A stretch of 64,000 bases of DNA from contig NZ_CP146614.1 of the NCBI RefSeq assembly GCF_037094685.1, positions 806,001 through 870,000 on the forward strand. Reading direction: 5' to 3'. This document shows, one piece after another, positions 63,946-64,000 of the stretch (positions are counted from its first letter, which is position 1; every line of letters starts with the position of its first letter). Under the pieces are notes generated by a model. It saw only the letters and a program-made list of their open reading frames with translations. It had not been told where the DNA came from and searched no databases. The position numbers were made by a program, and so were the translations under genes. Origin of the DNA: Massilia sp. METH4. GTDB taxonomy: Bacteria; Pseudomonadota; Gammaproteobacteria; Burkholderiales; Burkholderiaceae_D.

Positions 63946-64000
63946 GGTCTCGTCGGGTTCGGCGCCGCGTTGCAGCGCCGGAAGATCTCGGGGAAAGGTG
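63942..64000 (-). CDS. C-terminal end of an upstream gene (partial)
   Basis: A minus-strand frame enters from the right edge and ends in TGA at 63942-63944, overlapping the ChpA-like ATG as ATGA. Only about 18 residues are visible (ending NAAPNPTRP), too few to name a family. By comparison with pil-chp clusters, it could be another chemosensory gene, but that is a guess. Confidence 0.35.
   Translation of the reverse strand, partial: PFPEIFRRCNAAPNPTRP

Overview
The window is high-GC DNA with a dense, mostly ordinary chromosomal gene layout. The gene set fits a betaproteobacterium of the Oxalobacteraceae (Massilia/Duganella-like). Supporting points are mutL-miaA, glyQ-glyS-gmhB-plsC, pyrR-pyrB with a non-catalytic pyrC homologue, an H-NS protein with a GRGRQPKW motif, a PilL/ChpA-type chemosensory protein, and many short palindromic intergenic repeats. 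The family assignment is inference from gene content and style; no search was run.

Region by region. 1-9373: queG (cut by the left edge), tsaE, amiC, a hexose-6-phosphate mutarotase, an alpha-carbonic anhydrase, a DedA protein, a secreted cyclophilin, mutL and miaA. 9472-9778: a strong promoter and two nearly identical tRNA genes (anticodon CAT), each followed by a terminator. 9800-15041: two unknown genes, two overlapping XapX-type small membrane proteins behind an amidohydrolase, an MHS-type transporter and a thioredoxin.

15266-26095 is a pectin/galacturonate locus. On the minus strand lie a TonB-dependent receptor, a rhamnogalacturonan acetylesterase, a pectin methylesterase and a GH28 polygalacturonase. 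A FadR-type regulator follows, divergent from galactarate dehydratase (garD) and a uronate dehydrogenase-like gene. Together they suggest uptake and depolymerisation of pectin and oxidation of galacturonate through galactarate. 26283-31412 is mixed: a ChaN-like lipoprotein, an epoxide-hydrolase-like enzyme, a CGNR regulator, DUF3224 and DUF1697 proteins, an HDOD protein and a small HTH protein.

31896-44128 is a conserved core: miaB, phoH (ybeZ), ybeY, a CorA/ZntB transporter, corC, lnt, glyQ, glyS, gmhB, plsC and a YgjP-like metalloprotease. 44134-53048, all on the minus strand, is an envelope-polysaccharide block: waaA, waaC, a phosphomannomutase, an H-NS gene, a WecA/MraY-type transferase and rfbDCAB for dTDP-rhamnose. 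53143-60588: an ApaH-like phosphatase; the minus-strand series yqgE-ruvX-pyrR-pyrB-pyrC'-plsC; and a photolyase. 60595-63945 is a PilL/ChpA-like protein that ends before its kinase core.

Points of most interest: five clusters of REP-like palindromes, four of them between convergent genes; the truncated ChpA with an in-frame 15-bp repeat; a 14-bp tandem repeat upstream of the pectin receptor; candidate operators in the garD/regulator intergenic space; the histidine-less PyrC'; and several very small ORFs with good translation signals.
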